A stretch of 64,000 bases of DNA. It comes from Nitrobacter vulgaris. Its GTDB lineage: Bacteria > Pseudomonadota > Alphaproteobacteria > Rhizobiales > Xanthobacteraceae. A program made the position numbers and the translations under genes. Location: contig NZ_JAVDPZ010000011.1 in the NCBI RefSeq assembly GCF_031453995.1, positions 54,517 through 118,516 of the forward strand, written 5' to 3'. Shown one piece after another: positions 17,882 to 26,765 of this stretch. How positions within the stretch are numbered: position 1 is the stretch's first letter; each line of letters begins with the position of its first letter. The notes below the pieces were generated by a model. It saw only the letters and a list, made by a program, of their open reading frames with translations. It was not told the origin of the DNA and made no database searches.

Positions 17882-20415
17882 ACATCGAGGTCGATCTTAC
17901 AAATTGCGATCGCGAGCCGATCCATATTCCTGGCAGCGTCCAGCCATTCGGCTTTTTGCTCGCGTTGTTGCCCGATTTCACCATCAGCATAGCTTCCGAA
18001 AGTGTGAAGCAGCACCTCGGAATCGCCGCTGGCGAATTGTTGCAGTGTCCCGTCGACGACATCCTGCTGGAGTCGGCGGTGAAGTCGATCCGCGAGCGGA
18101 TTGATTTTCTCTCAGGCCCGGACGCTGTCGAGCGTATGTTCGGTATTCCACTCATGCCGGATGGGCCGCCATTCGATCTGGCGGTTCATTTCTCTGGCGT
18201 CTACTTCGTGATCGAGGCAGAGCCGAGCATCGTTGAACCGGGCGTAAATTCCGGCGAGCTCGTTCGCCTGATGCTGGCGCGTATCCGCAAGAGGCGCACC
18301 ACCACAGAGCTTGCACAGGAGGCGGCGCGGCAGCTTCGGGTTCTGACCGGCTTCGATCGCGTCATGGTGTACCGCTTCCATTTCGACGGCTCCGGCGAGG
18401 TAATCGCCGAAGCCGCGACCTCCGGCCTGGAGTCCTTCCTCGGCCTGCACTACCCGGCTTCGGACATTCCGAAGCAGGCGCGGCTGCTCTATCAGCGCAA
18501 CTGGCTGCGGATCATCGCCGACATCAATGAAAAGCCCGCGCCGCTGCAATCGCTGCCGATGCATACCAATCCGCTCGACCTGTCGATGAGCGTCCTGCGT
18601 TCGGTCTCTCCGATCCACATCGAATATTTGCGCAACATGGGCGTCGGCGCCTCGATGTCGGTCTCGATCCTACGCGAGGGCAAGCTGTGGGGGCTCTTCG
18701 CATGCCACCACTATTCGCCGAGGCACATTTCCTTCGAGCGGCGGACCGCTTCCGAATTATTCGGTCAGATGTTTTCGTGGATACTTGAGGGACAAATCCG
18801 CGAAGAGGACGTCGCCTACGAGAGCAAGGCGCAGCAAATCCAGGAGCGGTTGATGGAGGCGGCGGCGACGCACGCCCATAGCAAGCGCGCGGTGCTGGAT
18901 TTCATGCCCGAGTATCGCAAGATGATCGCATGCGACGGGATCGCCGTGTGGTCGGAGGGAGAGATCACGCTCGATGGTGAGACACCGCGGGAGAACGAGG
19001 TCAAGGATCTCGTAGCATTTATCAATCGCACCTCGCCGGGACGGATATTCGCCACCGCCGAGATAGGCAAAGTTTACGCCGCCGGCGAGTCGTTTCGCGA
19101 CCGGGCCGCGGGCTTTCTCGCCATTCCGCTGTCGCGGACCCCGCGCGACTGCCTGCTCTTCTTCCGCCGGGAAATCCAGCAGTCGGTGAATTGGGCGGGC
19201 GATCCCAACAAATCTTATCAGGAGGGACCGCACGGGCCCCGGCTAACACCGCGCAAAAGTTTCGAGCTCTGGCAAGAAGTCGTGCGCGGTCAGTCCAAAC
19301 CCTGGACGTCAGCCGATCTTCATATCGCGGAAAGCCTTCGGGTCACGCTGCTCGAGGTGATCCTGCAACTTGCCGATCTCGCAGCGCGGGAGCGCCGTAA
19401 CGCGCAGGAGCGGCAGGAATTGATGATTGCAGAACTCAATCATCGCGTCCGCAACATTCTGAGCCTGGTGCGCGGGCTGGTTGCCCAGAGCAAGACCACG
19501 GCCGTCAGCATCGAGGAATTTGCCGGCGTGCTCGGCGGCCGCATCCAGGCACTGGCGCGCGCTCACGACCAGATCACCAATCTCAACTGGGCGCCGGTCG
19601 CATTGCGGTCGCTGGTGGAGTCGGAAGCGGGCGCTTATCTCGGAGCGCGCGCCGACCGGATCGAGATGAAGGGGCCTGAGGTCGCTCTGGATCCCAAGGC
19701 GTTTGCGGCGCTGGCGCTGGTCGTCCACGAGATGATGACCAACTCGGCCAAGTATGGCGCGCTGGCTGACTCGGTCGGCCGGGTCGAAATCATCTGGAAT
19801 ATTGATGATCAGTCGGGTCTTGTGATCAATTGGAAGGAAAGCGGCGGCCCGCCGGTCCAGCCTCCATCGCGCCGCGGCTTCGGTACCACCATCATCGAGC
19901 GCTCGATTCCCTTCGACCTCAAAGGCGACGCAGAGATCCATTTTGACTTGTTCGGCGTTCAGGCTCGCTTTGTCATCCCGCCCAACTTTATCGAGTGGGT
20001 GCCGTCTCTGGCGAACGCGTCGGAGCGGATTGAAGCAAAAAAGCAGGAGGCGCCCCGCATCTCCGACACGGCTTTGATCGTGGAGGACAATCTCATCATC
20101 GCAATGAGCGGCGAGGTGATCCTTCTTGAACTCGGCGCTCGCCACGTGAATACGGCGGCCTCAGTCGCTCAGGCGTTGAACTCAATTGAACGCACCAAAC
20201 CGAGCTTCGCGTTGCTTGATCTCAATCTCGGCAACGAGAATAGTATTCCGGTTGGCATGAAGCTGCAGGAATTGAATGTGCCATTCATCTTCGCCACCGG
20301 TTACGGCGAGCGCGCGCCAATACCGGCTGAACTCGGCAGCGTGCCGGTGATCCAGAAGCCCTACACCCGAGAGGTGGTCGAAGCCGCGCTTGCAAACATG
20401 GCGTGCGCAGGCTGA
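17878..20415 (+). CDS. bphP: Bacteriophytochrome: PAS-GAF-PHY sensor with HWE histidine kinase and C-terminal receiver
   Basis: An 845-residue red/far-red light sensor. C10 (LTNCDREPIHIPG) is the biliverdin-attachment cysteine; the PAS domain covers about 15-110; GAF about 135-300 contains PASDIP at 193-198; PHY about 310-500 contains the tongue motif PRKSF at 458-462. An HWE/HisKA_2 kinase follows, with the phosphoacceptor H522 in AELNHRVRN and a GFGTTIIERSIPF nucleotide-binding end. The last 120 residues are a receiver domain (TALIVEDN, phosphoacceptor D781 in LLDLNLG, IQKPYT with the conserved lysine). All key residues are present, so it should bind pigment and signal. It is coupled to the heme oxygenase gene by a 4-base overlap. 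Its TGA abuts the stop of the convergent hydrolase gene with no base between. Confidence 0.95.
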   Translation: MNIEVDLTNCDREPIHIPGSVQPFGFLLALLPDFTISIASESVKQHLGIAAGELLQCPVDDILLESAVKSIRERIDFLSGPDAVERMFGIPLMPDGPPFDLAVHFSGVYFVIEAEPSIVEPGVNSGELVRLMLARIRKRRTTTELAQEAARQLRVLTGFDRVMVYRFHFDGSGEVIAEAATSGLESFLGLHYPASDIPKQARLLYQRNWLRIIADINEKPAPLQSLPMHTNPLDLSMSVLRSVSPIHIEYLRNMGVGASMSVSILREGKLWGLFACHHYSPRHISFERRTASELFGQMFSWILEGQIREEDVAYESKAQQIQERLMEAAATHAHSKRAVLDFMPEYRKMIACDGIAVWSEGEITLDGETPRENEVKDLVAFINRTSPGRIFATAEIGKVYAAGESFRDRAAGFLAIPLSRTPRDCLLFFRREIQQSVNWAGDPNKSYQEGPHGPRLTPRKSFELWQEVVRGQSKPWTSADLHIAESLRVTLLEVILQLADLAARERRNAQERQELMIAELNHRVRNILSLVRGLVAQSKTTAVSIEEFAGVLGGRIQALARAHDQITNLNWAPVALRSLVESEAGAYLGARADRIEMKGPEVALDPKAFAALALVVHEMMTNSAKYGALADSVGRVEIIWNIDDQSGLVINWKESGGPPVQPPSRRGFGTTIIERSIPFDLKGDAEIHFDLFGVQARFVIPPNFIEWVPSLANASERIEAKKQEAPRISDTALIVEDNLIIAMSGEVILLELGARHVNTAASVAQALNSIERTKPSFALLDLNLGNENSIPVGMKLQELNVPFIFATGYGERAPIPAELGSVPVIQKPYTREVVEAALANMACAG

Positions 20416-22464
20416 CTATTGCTGCATCGGTGCGGGTGGGGTTGCCGCTGGTGGGGTGAGTGCCGGCGACGTCGGCAACGCCAATGGCGGCAGCGGTTCG
20501 CCTGTCACGTTGCTCCCGTCGACGGCGTTGAGATGCAGTTGCGCCTCGGCCGCCGGCAGCGCGGCGTCCGCCATCGCGGCATGACCCTCGGCGGTCGGAT
20601 GGATCGCGCCGCCATACACTGCGGAGAGCAGTCCCCATGTCGCGTCATGGATGTCGGACGGCTGCATCGATGAGGACTGCGCCTGCGGGTAGGTCATCGC
20701 GGTGAAGTAGCTGTCGTTGGCGTCGCGGATCCAGCGCGCGCGGGGCAGATAGGCGCGGAACGCGCTTGCCTCACGGCCGCAGGCGAGAGGCTGCTGCGGC
20801 GCCTCGACGATGTTGCTGACGAAGCTGTTGCCTTGGGGCGAGAAACATTCGCGGTCGAATTCGGGATCGCTGCCGGCGCGCGCGCAAAACCCGTGATCGG
20901 CGAAAGCCGCCTGATGCGCCTCGACGAAGGTCATGCGGTCGCCGGCGGGATCGCGGCAGATCACGCCGGACTGGCACAAGGCGAGGGCTTTCAGCCGCGG
21001 CAGGAATTCATTTTGAACGTAGCCGGTGACCGCGGCGAGCCGCCCGGGATCGGCATTGAATGACGGATGCACGTCGAAGCCCGCTTTGCCGCCGGTGCAG
21101 GGCGCGCCGCCGTTCGCCAGCGCTGGGTTGGCATAGGAGACGAACACCGCCCGCGACAGGTCGTTATCTAACAGTGGCTTCAATGCTGCGCGCAGCCGGG
21201 CAAAGGATTGCGGCAGGTCGCGCACGAGGCTCGATTGTGAATCGTCGACCGATCCGATCAGGCCGCCGCGCCTGAACAGCGCGCGTTCGGTTGCCGCATC
21301 CACGATGACGTCGGACACGAGGCCGGAGAAATTGATGTCGTTGGCGCCGATGGTCATCAGCACGAGATCGAGCCTGCGGTCGGGCTGGCGGTGCCTCGCA
21401 GCCGCGAGCGCTTCGCGCAGCTGGGCGATCTGGCCGTTGACGGTGCCCTGGCACTTGGCCGACGACTTCGAGGTCAGGCATTCGCGCGCACGCTGCGAAC
21501 CCAGCATCCCGTCGGGAATGCTGGCGCCGGTGCAGGCCAGCGGCAGATAGGTTACCGCGATGTGCGTATAGCGTACCGCGAGTGCGAGTGCGGTGCGGGC
21601 CTGGTAGCTGTAAAGCGAGCGATGGCAGGCCGCGTTCATCCACAGCGCGCCGTATTGTTGCCAGGTCTGTAGCGAGCCGGAGGTGCCGCAGGCTCGGCCG
21701 CCCTTGTAGCCGGCGCGGCTCGGCCGGTAAAATTCGTCCGCCGCGCCGCCGAGATAGGAGCGGAAGCAAAAGCCTTCGTCCGACAGCGCAACAGGGCGAT
21801 CCGGGTTGCCTTCACCGGAAGCGATGGAGTCGCCGAGGCCGGCGACCAGGATGTCGCGCACCTTGATCTGCGTCATCAGGCGCTGCGGTGCGTCGCTGCC
21901 GCTCGTGACATCGACGGTGGCATTGGTGGCGCGGCCATAGCGGGCGCGGAAGTCGATCGGCTCGGCGCAGTCCTGCGTCGTGGCGCGGGGGCCATCGCCA
22001 TCATCGAACGACCAGGCGCAGACGGCGCCGACCGGGACCGCGCCGGTCAGGCGCACGGTGACCGGATGCTCCGTCGGCGTCAGATAGCTTTCCTTGATCT
22101 TGTCGCGCGTGCAGGGCTCGCTGATGTGTCCCCCGAGATCGATGCAAAGACGGTTCACGGCGTTGCGAGCCCAGCCGCGGCCGTCGCTTTGCAGTTCCAG
22201 CGCCTGCTCAGCAGCGAGAATGCTCTGGTTGCCGGCAGCGGCGACATGGATCTGGAAATCCCGCTCCTCCCGGAACAGTCGGAAGCGACTACGGACCTCC
22301 CAGGAAATCTGCATTCCGCCGGCAGCCTGATCCTGGATTGGAGCGGTGGGGTCGGCCGGGGCGTTGCCCGTGGAAAGCGGCTGCGCGGCGATTTGCTGCG
22401 CGGCAAGGCTACCAAGAAATGTGAGGGCAATACCGACCAGGAACGAGGCGTGGGCGCGGAGCAT
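20416..22464 (-). CDS. Exported SGNH/GDSL-family hydrolase
   Basis: A 682-residue protein with a Sec signal peptide (FLVGIALTFLGSLAAQQIAA). After about 200 residues that look like a beta-sandwich of unknown kind comes a GDSL esterase domain: GLGDSIASGEGNPD holds the nucleophile serine (block I), MTIGANDINFSG holds block III (the N of the oxyanion hole), and GAIHPTAEGHAAMADA holds the Asp/His pair position of block V. Cysteine pairs in the catalytic domain fit an exported, disulfide-bonded protein. The C-terminus is a Pro/Ala-rich tail. A lipase or esterase acting outside the cytoplasm is likely; the substrate is unknown. The stop codon is adjacent to that of the phytochrome gene on the other strand. 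Confidence 0.8.
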   Translation of the reverse strand: MLRAHASFLVGIALTFLGSLAAQQIAAQPLSTGNAPADPTAPIQDQAAGGMQISWEVRSRFRLFREERDFQIHVAAAGNQSILAAEQALELQSDGRGWARNAVNRLCIDLGGHISEPCTRDKIKESYLTPTEHPVTVRLTGAVPVGAVCAWSFDDGDGPRATTQDCAEPIDFRARYGRATNATVDVTSGSDAPQRLMTQIKVRDILVAGLGDSIASGEGNPDRPVALSDEGFCFRSYLGGAADEFYRPSRAGYKGGRACGTSGSLQTWQQYGALWMNAACHRSLYSYQARTALALAVRYTHIAVTYLPLACTGASIPDGMLGSQRARECLTSKSSAKCQGTVNGQIAQLREALAAARHRQPDRRLDLVLMTIGANDINFSGLVSDVIVDAATERALFRRGGLIGSVDDSQSSLVRDLPQSFARLRAALKPLLDNDLSRAVFVSYANPALANGGAPCTGGKAGFDVHPSFNADPGRLAAVTGYVQNEFLPRLKALALCQSGVICRDPAGDRMTFVEAHQAAFADHGFCARAGSDPEFDRECFSPQGNSFVSNIVEAPQQPLACGREASAFRAYLPRARWIRDANDSYFTAMTYPQAQSSSMQPSDIHDATWGLLSAVYGGAIHPTAEGHAAMADAALPAAEAQLHLNAVDGSNVTGEPLPPLALPTSPALTPPAATPPAPMQQ

Positions 22465-22521
22465 GAATGGTTTTGACGTGACAGTTTTGGCGGAAATAAG
22501 AGCGGAGAGGAAGTCGCCGGC

Positions 22522-23649
22522 TCAGTCCTGCACGACCGGCGACTTGGCCGCCCGTGGCGATGCCGCCTCATCCGGCGGGCCATCACTGTTGCCGTTACCG
22601 TGGTCGTCGTTAGCGCCGTTGTCACCGATAACGTCGCTGTTGCCGTTGCCGTTGATCCTGCGGCGGTGCTGCCAAGGCTGCACCACGTTGAGCCAGAGTT
22701 CGCGGGTGCCCATGATGGTGATGGCAATGGCGAACGGAATCATGAAATAGAGAATCCGGAATACCAGCAGCGTCGCCAGCAACTGCTCCTTGCCGAACTG
22801 CGGCAGCGCCACCAACATTGCCGCGTCGAACACGCCGAGGCTTCCCGGCGCATGACTGGCGAAGCCGAGCAGGGTGGCCAGAATGAAAACGACCGCCACC
22901 GACACGAAATCAATGTCCGGATGCGTGGGCATCAACAGATACATTGCCAATGCACAGAATCCGAGATCGACGACTCCTATCAGGATCTGCACGAAGGTCA
23001 GCGGCGCGGACGGCAGCACGACCTTCCAGCCGTTCTGCCCGAGTTCGCGGCGGTTACGACCGGTGATGATCCAGGCGAGATAGATTGCGATGCCGCCGAG
23101 GCAGCCGAATGCGATCAGGCGGTTGACTGACGGCGGCAGCAGGTCCATCGCGCTCGCCGCCCAGGGATGCCAGGCCATGCCGATGCCGAGCACGAACAGG
23201 TTGCCGAGCCAGAACGTCAGCCCGGAGATAAAACAGATCTTTGCGACGTCGATGGCGTTCAACCCATAGTCCGAATAGATCCGAAACCGGATCGCGCCGC
23301 CGGTAAACACCGTCGCGCCGACGTTGTGGCCGATGGTGTAGCTCGTGAAGGCTGCGAGCGCCGCGACGCGATAGGGGATGTGATCCTTGCCGATCGTCCG
23401 CACCGCGAAGAAATCATAAAAGGTCAGGGTGCAGAATGCCCCGACGACGCAAAGCGCGGCCAAGGCGATCTCGGAGGGCGACTTTTCCGTCAGCGCGACC
23501 AGGATAACACCGGAGTCGACGCCCTTAAGGGTGTGGATAAGAGTCGTGATCGCGAAAGCGATGATGACGAAGCTCGCAACGACACCAAGCCGTTTCCAGC
23601 CGATCCATTCCTTGAAGCCGCGCTGCAGCGCGGTCAGCAGCCGTTGCAT
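22522..23649 (-). CDS. Lysylphosphatidylglycerol synthase-type multi-pass membrane protein (UPF0104)
   Basis: A 375-residue integral membrane protein from the ATG at 23649, chosen because a GGGAGGA ribosome site lies 4-8 bases upstream; the frame is open 18 codons further. About eight hydrophobic helices are seen, for example VVASFVIIAFAITTLIHTL and IALAALCVVGAFCTLTFYDF. The conserved stretches GHNVGATVFTGGAIRFRIY and GSLGVFDAAMLV place it in the LPG_synthase_TM family, the membrane half of MprF. The aminoacyltransferase half is absent, so it is more likely a lipid flippase or transporter than a lysyl-PG synthase. The tail is rich in Asn, Gly and Asp (GNGNSDVIGDNGANDDHGNG) and presumably disordered. 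Confidence 0.82.
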   Translation of the reverse strand: MQRLLTALQRGFKEWIGWKRLGVVASFVIIAFAITTLIHTLKGVDSGVILVALTEKSPSEIALAALCVVGAFCTLTFYDFFAVRTIGKDHIPYRVAALAAFTSYTIGHNVGATVFTGGAIRFRIYSDYGLNAIDVAKICFISGLTFWLGNLFVLGIGMAWHPWAASAMDLLPPSVNRLIAFGCLGGIAIYLAWIITGRNRRELGQNGWKVVLPSAPLTFVQILIGVVDLGFCALAMYLLMPTHPDIDFVSVAVVFILATLLGFASHAPGSLGVFDAAMLVALPQFGKEQLLATLLVFRILYFMIPFAIAITIMGTRELWLNVVQPWQHRRRINGNGNSDVIGDNGANDDHGNGNSDGPPDEAASPRAAKSPVVQD

Positions 23650-24337
23650 TCGTCCTCCCGCTAGCGCCCCGATTCCGAAGGTCCTATGGCCTTGTGGAAA
23701 CATCCAATGCGAATTTCGAAATCAAGGGACACTAGTAATCTCACTATTCCGGTGTGGTTTGATTTCAGAAGACGCCGCTCGACGGCCTCGTCGGGACAAT
23801 GACGCCAAATTCTGACCACCACACCAGGTCACGATACGTTTCGAGCCGATTGCGGAGAGGAAGGCAAGCGGCTGTTCCGTCTCTCATACGCGAAAAACTC
23901 ATAAGACAAAACGGGGCGTTTGACGGTCGCTATCAGGCCTGAACGCGGCGGCGCCTTCATCGGTTGAAAAAAGTCAGGACACATCCCCGCTGCGCGCGTC
24001 CGCAGCGGCGAAAGTGAGTTGACGATGCATATAGGCATAAGACGCCCCGTGTTCCATCGCCGGTTAGGAAGTTCTTGCAGACGACATCATCAAAGCCCCG
24101 ACAGCTCCTTATGCGTCGGATGTATGACATCGCTTATTACGCGAGGGAAACAATTTGTGAAGCTGGTGCTGAACTTGTGCATGGCCGCTTCGCAGTGCAC
24201 TGGCGAGCCGGTGCGAATCGAATCCGGATCGATCACCCCTTCCTGCTCAGGACAGCCAGGACGGAATGCCAGCACACGATGAGCTTGTGCCGGGGACTTA
24301 GCGACTCGGAAGTGTCATGCAATGGACGTTTTGAGAG
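23650..24337. other. Gene-poor stretch of about 690 bases
   Basis: Short overlapping frames exist on both strands but none has a convincing start, codon bias or known motif. A widely spaced 8-bp inverted repeat (GGTGTGGT at 23751, ACCACACC at 23818) is present and may be chance. No tRNA, repeat family member or terminator with a T-run was found. The codon use of the frames suggests non-coding DNA or decayed sequence. Confidence 0.5.
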
Positions 24338-24772
24338 TCAGGTCTTGCGCAGCGTGAAGTAAGCGCCGCAGAAGGCCATTGCCGCGCCAAGGCCGAGCAC
24401 GGCAAGGCCAGTTATGAAACTCGAGACGGTCGGCGCGGTGCTGGGCGCCGAGGCGGCCTGTCCCGCGCCCGCCAGAAACAGTACGGCGACTACGATCAGG
24501 AACTGCCGGAGCCGCTGCTGAATGCGGTTGGACGCTGCGCTATGCATCAGCGTCGCGACAAAATAGCTGCCGGAGAAGCTGGCCGTTGCGACCAGCCACC
24601 ATGCGATCGCGGCACCCGCAGGCATGAACTCCTTGGCATCGGAACGCCAGAGCCCACCGAGGTCGAGACCAATCTGAGCGCCCAGCATGTGCACGGCGAG
24701 AGCGAGCAATATGCCGGACACCATTGCCCCGCCGACGATCAAGTGGCGCGGAAAATAAGCGGTTTCAGCCAT
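24338..24772 (-). CDS. Small four-helix membrane protein of unknown function
   Basis: A 144-residue protein that is mostly membrane-spanning. Hydrophobic helices are seen at about residues 10-30 (LIVGGAMVSGILLALAVHML), 52-75 (AGAAIAWWLVATASFSGSYF), 90-108 (FLIVVAVLFLAGAGQA) and 115-138 (SSFITGLAVLGLGAAMAFCG). The loop between helices 2 and 3 is basic (SNRIQQRLRQF). I recognise no family. It is transcribed away from the next gene, and a palindromic repeat of the GCGTTTTC type lies between the two. It is likely real because codon use is biased and the frame is open without alternatives. Confidence 0.62.
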   Translation of the reverse strand: MAETAYFPRHLIVGGAMVSGILLALAVHMLGAQIGLDLGGLWRSDAKEFMPAGAAIAWWLVATASFSGSYFVATLMHSAASNRIQQRLRQFLIVVAVLFLAGAGQAASAPSTAPTVSSFITGLAVLGLGAAMAFCGAYFTLRKT

Positions 24773-24785
24773 GAGGGTTTTCTAT

Positions 24786-24846
24786 AGCGTTTTCGAGCGA
24801 AGTGAAATCCGGTTCGCGTGAAGAAAACGCCTCAAATCAAAAAGCT
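24786..24846. repeat. Intergenic repeat family B, copy 1
   Basis: Begins AGCGTTTTCGAGCGAAGTG and continues through GGTTCGCGTGAAGAAAACGC to an A-rich end with AAAGCTT. GCGTTTTC and GAAAACGC are the outer arms of an imperfect palindrome. The same sequence occurs near 36378, 38949 and 41088, and in worn form at 34681 and 46804. Confidence 0.85.
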
Positions 24847-24873
24847 TAAGTCTTTCGCTGTTTTCGTGAAGCG

Positions 24874-25530
24874 GTGAAAGACTCTAGGATAAAAACTGCA
24901 CGTCGAGCAAGAGAACGCACCGCTGTGCGAAGGGTACCGATTGTGTCGCCGCCACCAGAGATACCGCCGCCTGGCGTTGGATACGCTTATAGAGCCTCGC
25001 TGATCGGCTCAGCGCATCGGTTCGCGTTGGAGGATGACGGGATATCGTGGCGCGTTGGCCGCCGGACGGGAAGATGGCGCTATGCGGACGTCGCTGCCTT
25101 GCGCATGTCCTACCGGCCGATGTCGATGCAGTCGCACCGATTCCGGACCGAGATCAGCCATCGGGACGGCGGATGCATCATCGTGATGTCCACCACCTGG
25201 CGGACTTTGGCGCTGATGGATGCGCAGGACAAGGACTACAGCACGTTCATCGTCGAACTGCACCGACGGCTTGCAGCGCATGGCGCGCGCACCATGCTCG
25301 TTGGCGGCCTGAACCCGGTGCTTTATTTTGCGGGCGCGGGCGTGTTGACGCTGCTGTCCGTAGCGATGGCAGCCCTGCTGGTGCGGGCGATGGTGACAGG
25401 CGAATGGGCCGGCGCCCTGTTCATCGTCGGTCTGTCTGCGCTTTTTGGTTGGCAGATCGGCCGTTTCATGCACCGCAACAGACCGCGTGCCTACACATTC
25501 AATGCGTTGCCGCGGGAGTTGCTGCCGTAA
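24874..25530 (+). CDS. Two-helix membrane protein of unknown function
   Basis: A protein of up to 218 residues. The N-terminal two thirds is soluble and contains GVGYAYRASLIGSAHRFAL, GISWRVGRRTGRWRYADVAAL and SYRPMSMQSHRFRTEI, which look like a small beta-rich domain. Two membrane helices follow at about residues 148-170 (PVLYFAGAGVLTLLSVAMAA) and 178-198, then a basic tail (MHRNRPRAYTF). The annotated start is the GTG at 24874. A later start nearer PPPGVGYAYR is just as likely, because the first 25 residues are Arg-rich and look untranslated. I recall similar uncharacterised proteins in Bradyrhizobium relatives but know no function. Confidence 0.65.
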   Translation: MKDSRIKTARRARERTAVRRVPIVSPPPEIPPPGVGYAYRASLIGSAHRFALEDDGISWRVGRRTGRWRYADVAALRMSYRPMSMQSHRFRTEISHRDGGCIIVMSTTWRTLALMDAQDKDYSTFIVELHRRLAAHGARTMLVGGLNPVLYFAGAGVLTLLSVAMAALLVRAMVTGEWAGALFIVGLSALFGWQIGRFMHRNRPRAYTFNALPRELLP

Positions 25531-25557
25531 ACTGACGCTGTTCCTCGCTTTTGATGC

Positions 25558-25986
25558 TCAATGTCGCACGACCAACACCGAGCAACTGGCATAACGCACC
25601 ACATAGCCGGCATTGGAGCCAAGAAAGTAGGTCTTCATCGCCGGCCGATGCGAAGCCATCACGATCAGGTCGGCGTCGACGGCCTGGGATTCCTCAAGAA
25701 TCTCATGATAGACGCTGTTGCCCTGCCGCACCACGCTGGAAATGCGCGACGGTTCGATGCCCACCTCGCGTGCGACGATTGCCAGCGCCTCCTGGGACGA
25801 CTGACGCTGCAGCATGTCGAAATCCGCCGGCACGTATTCGGTGAGCATCACCGGCGTCATGTGCAGCACGTTCAGTAGCCTGATGGTTCCGTTCGAGGTT
25901 TGCGACAACAACACCGCGGTTGCAACCGCGGGCTTGGCGAGATCGGTGTTGGTAAGATCGATCGGCACGAGAATGGATTTGAACAT
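25558..25986 (-). CDS. Universal stress protein (UspA family)
   Basis: A 142-residue single Usp domain. It begins MFKSILVPIDLTNTDLAKPA and ends with VDADLIVMASHRPAMKTYFLGSNAGYVVRYASCSVLVVRH, in which the G-x2-G-x9-(S/T) ATP-binding motif is only partly conserved (GSNAGYVVRYASCSV). The ATG at 25986 was chosen because GGAGG lies 8 bases upstream; the frame is open 34 codons further without a site. These proteins help survival under stress or starvation; the partner is not visible in the neighbourhood. Confidence 0.88.
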   Translation of the reverse strand: MFKSILVPIDLTNTDLAKPAVATAVLLSQTSNGTIRLLNVLHMTPVMLTEYVPADFDMLQRQSSQEALAIVAREVGIEPSRISSVVRQGNSVYHEILEESQAVDADLIVMASHRPAMKTYFLGSNAGYVVRYASCSVLVVRH

Positions 25987-26123
25987 CGGGTGTCCTCCAT
26001 CATGCCCAGTCCCCGCGTCGAATCCTGTCTTCCTCAGGGGCTGACTCAAGGGCAGCTTGCCATGCTGCGTGCCATACAAGCATATCATGAAAGCGATGCG
26101 GAGTCGGATGAAAGGCCGAACTG

Positions 26124-26657
26124 TCAGGCTTCCTTCAGCAGTTTCGGGCTGACGTACCGGACGAGTTGTCCGCCACCGAATGTGATGCTGTCCCAGCGAT
26201 CGACGGCGAAGTCGATGACGGCAAGACCCGACGTCGGCAGGTTGTCGGCCAGCGCCGCACGTCCGGCTGCGTCACCGCCGCCGATCAGACGAAGCGCGAG
26301 GTCGTGCATGCCGGGATTGTGCCCGACGATCATGAGGCGCTCAGGATCCGGGCCGGCGGAACGAATAATTGTCAGGAGTTGCGCCGGCTCGGCGCCGTAT
26401 AGCTCCGGCAGGTGCTCGACAAGTCCCGGAGCCATTTGATCCGAAAACTTTTGCCGAACGATGTCCCAGGTCTCGCGTGCCCGCACAGCGGTCGAGATCA
26501 ACGCGAGATCCGGCAGCAGTGATCGCTCGGTGAAAAGCCACGCGCCGATTTCGGCGGCGTCGTTGCGGCCGCGCGCGGCAAGCGGGCGGTCCCGATCGCT
26601 TCCACTGGGCGAGTCGCGTTCGGTTTTCGCGTGTCGAAGCAGCAAAAGGCGGCGCAT
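26124..26657 (-). CDS. SixA-like histidine phosphatase
   Basis: A 177-residue protein of the phosphoglycerate mutase-like fold. LLLLRHAKTERD carries the catalytic RHA/G motif, STAVRARETWDIV the second arginine, and MIVGHNPGMHDLAL the second catalytic histidine. Length and motif order match SixA, which removes phosphate from Hpt-domain histidines in E. coli. Whether this protein acts on the Hpt protein or phytochrome kinase encoded in this window is open. It is divergent from the FAD oxidoreductase gene. Confidence 0.84.
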   Translation of the reverse strand: MRRLLLLRHAKTERDSPSGSDRDRPLAARGRNDAAEIGAWLFTERSLLPDLALISTAVRARETWDIVRQKFSDQMAPGLVEHLPELYGAEPAQLLTIIRSAGPDPERLMIVGHNPGMHDLALRLIGGGDAAGRAALADNLPTSGLAVIDFAVDRWDSITFGGGQLVRYVSPKLLKEA

Positions 26658-26765
26658 GACGCTGGCTCGATTCGAGGTTAAGCATGACCCGGAACGCGGG
26701 GTAGGGCCGGCTTAGTCTACAACCTTGCACGGGACAAGGTCACAGGGGTAGTGGTAGGAAACGTC

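Noticed and set aside
23751..23825. Inverted repeat GGTGTGGT / ACCACACC with about 60 bases between
   Set aside because: Eight bases at this distance are expected by chance in a region of this size; no IS gene or target duplication.
24019..24362. Short plus-strand frames in the gap before the small membrane protein gene
   Set aside because: Overlapping frames with poor codon bias, no ribosome site and no motif. Left as non-coding.
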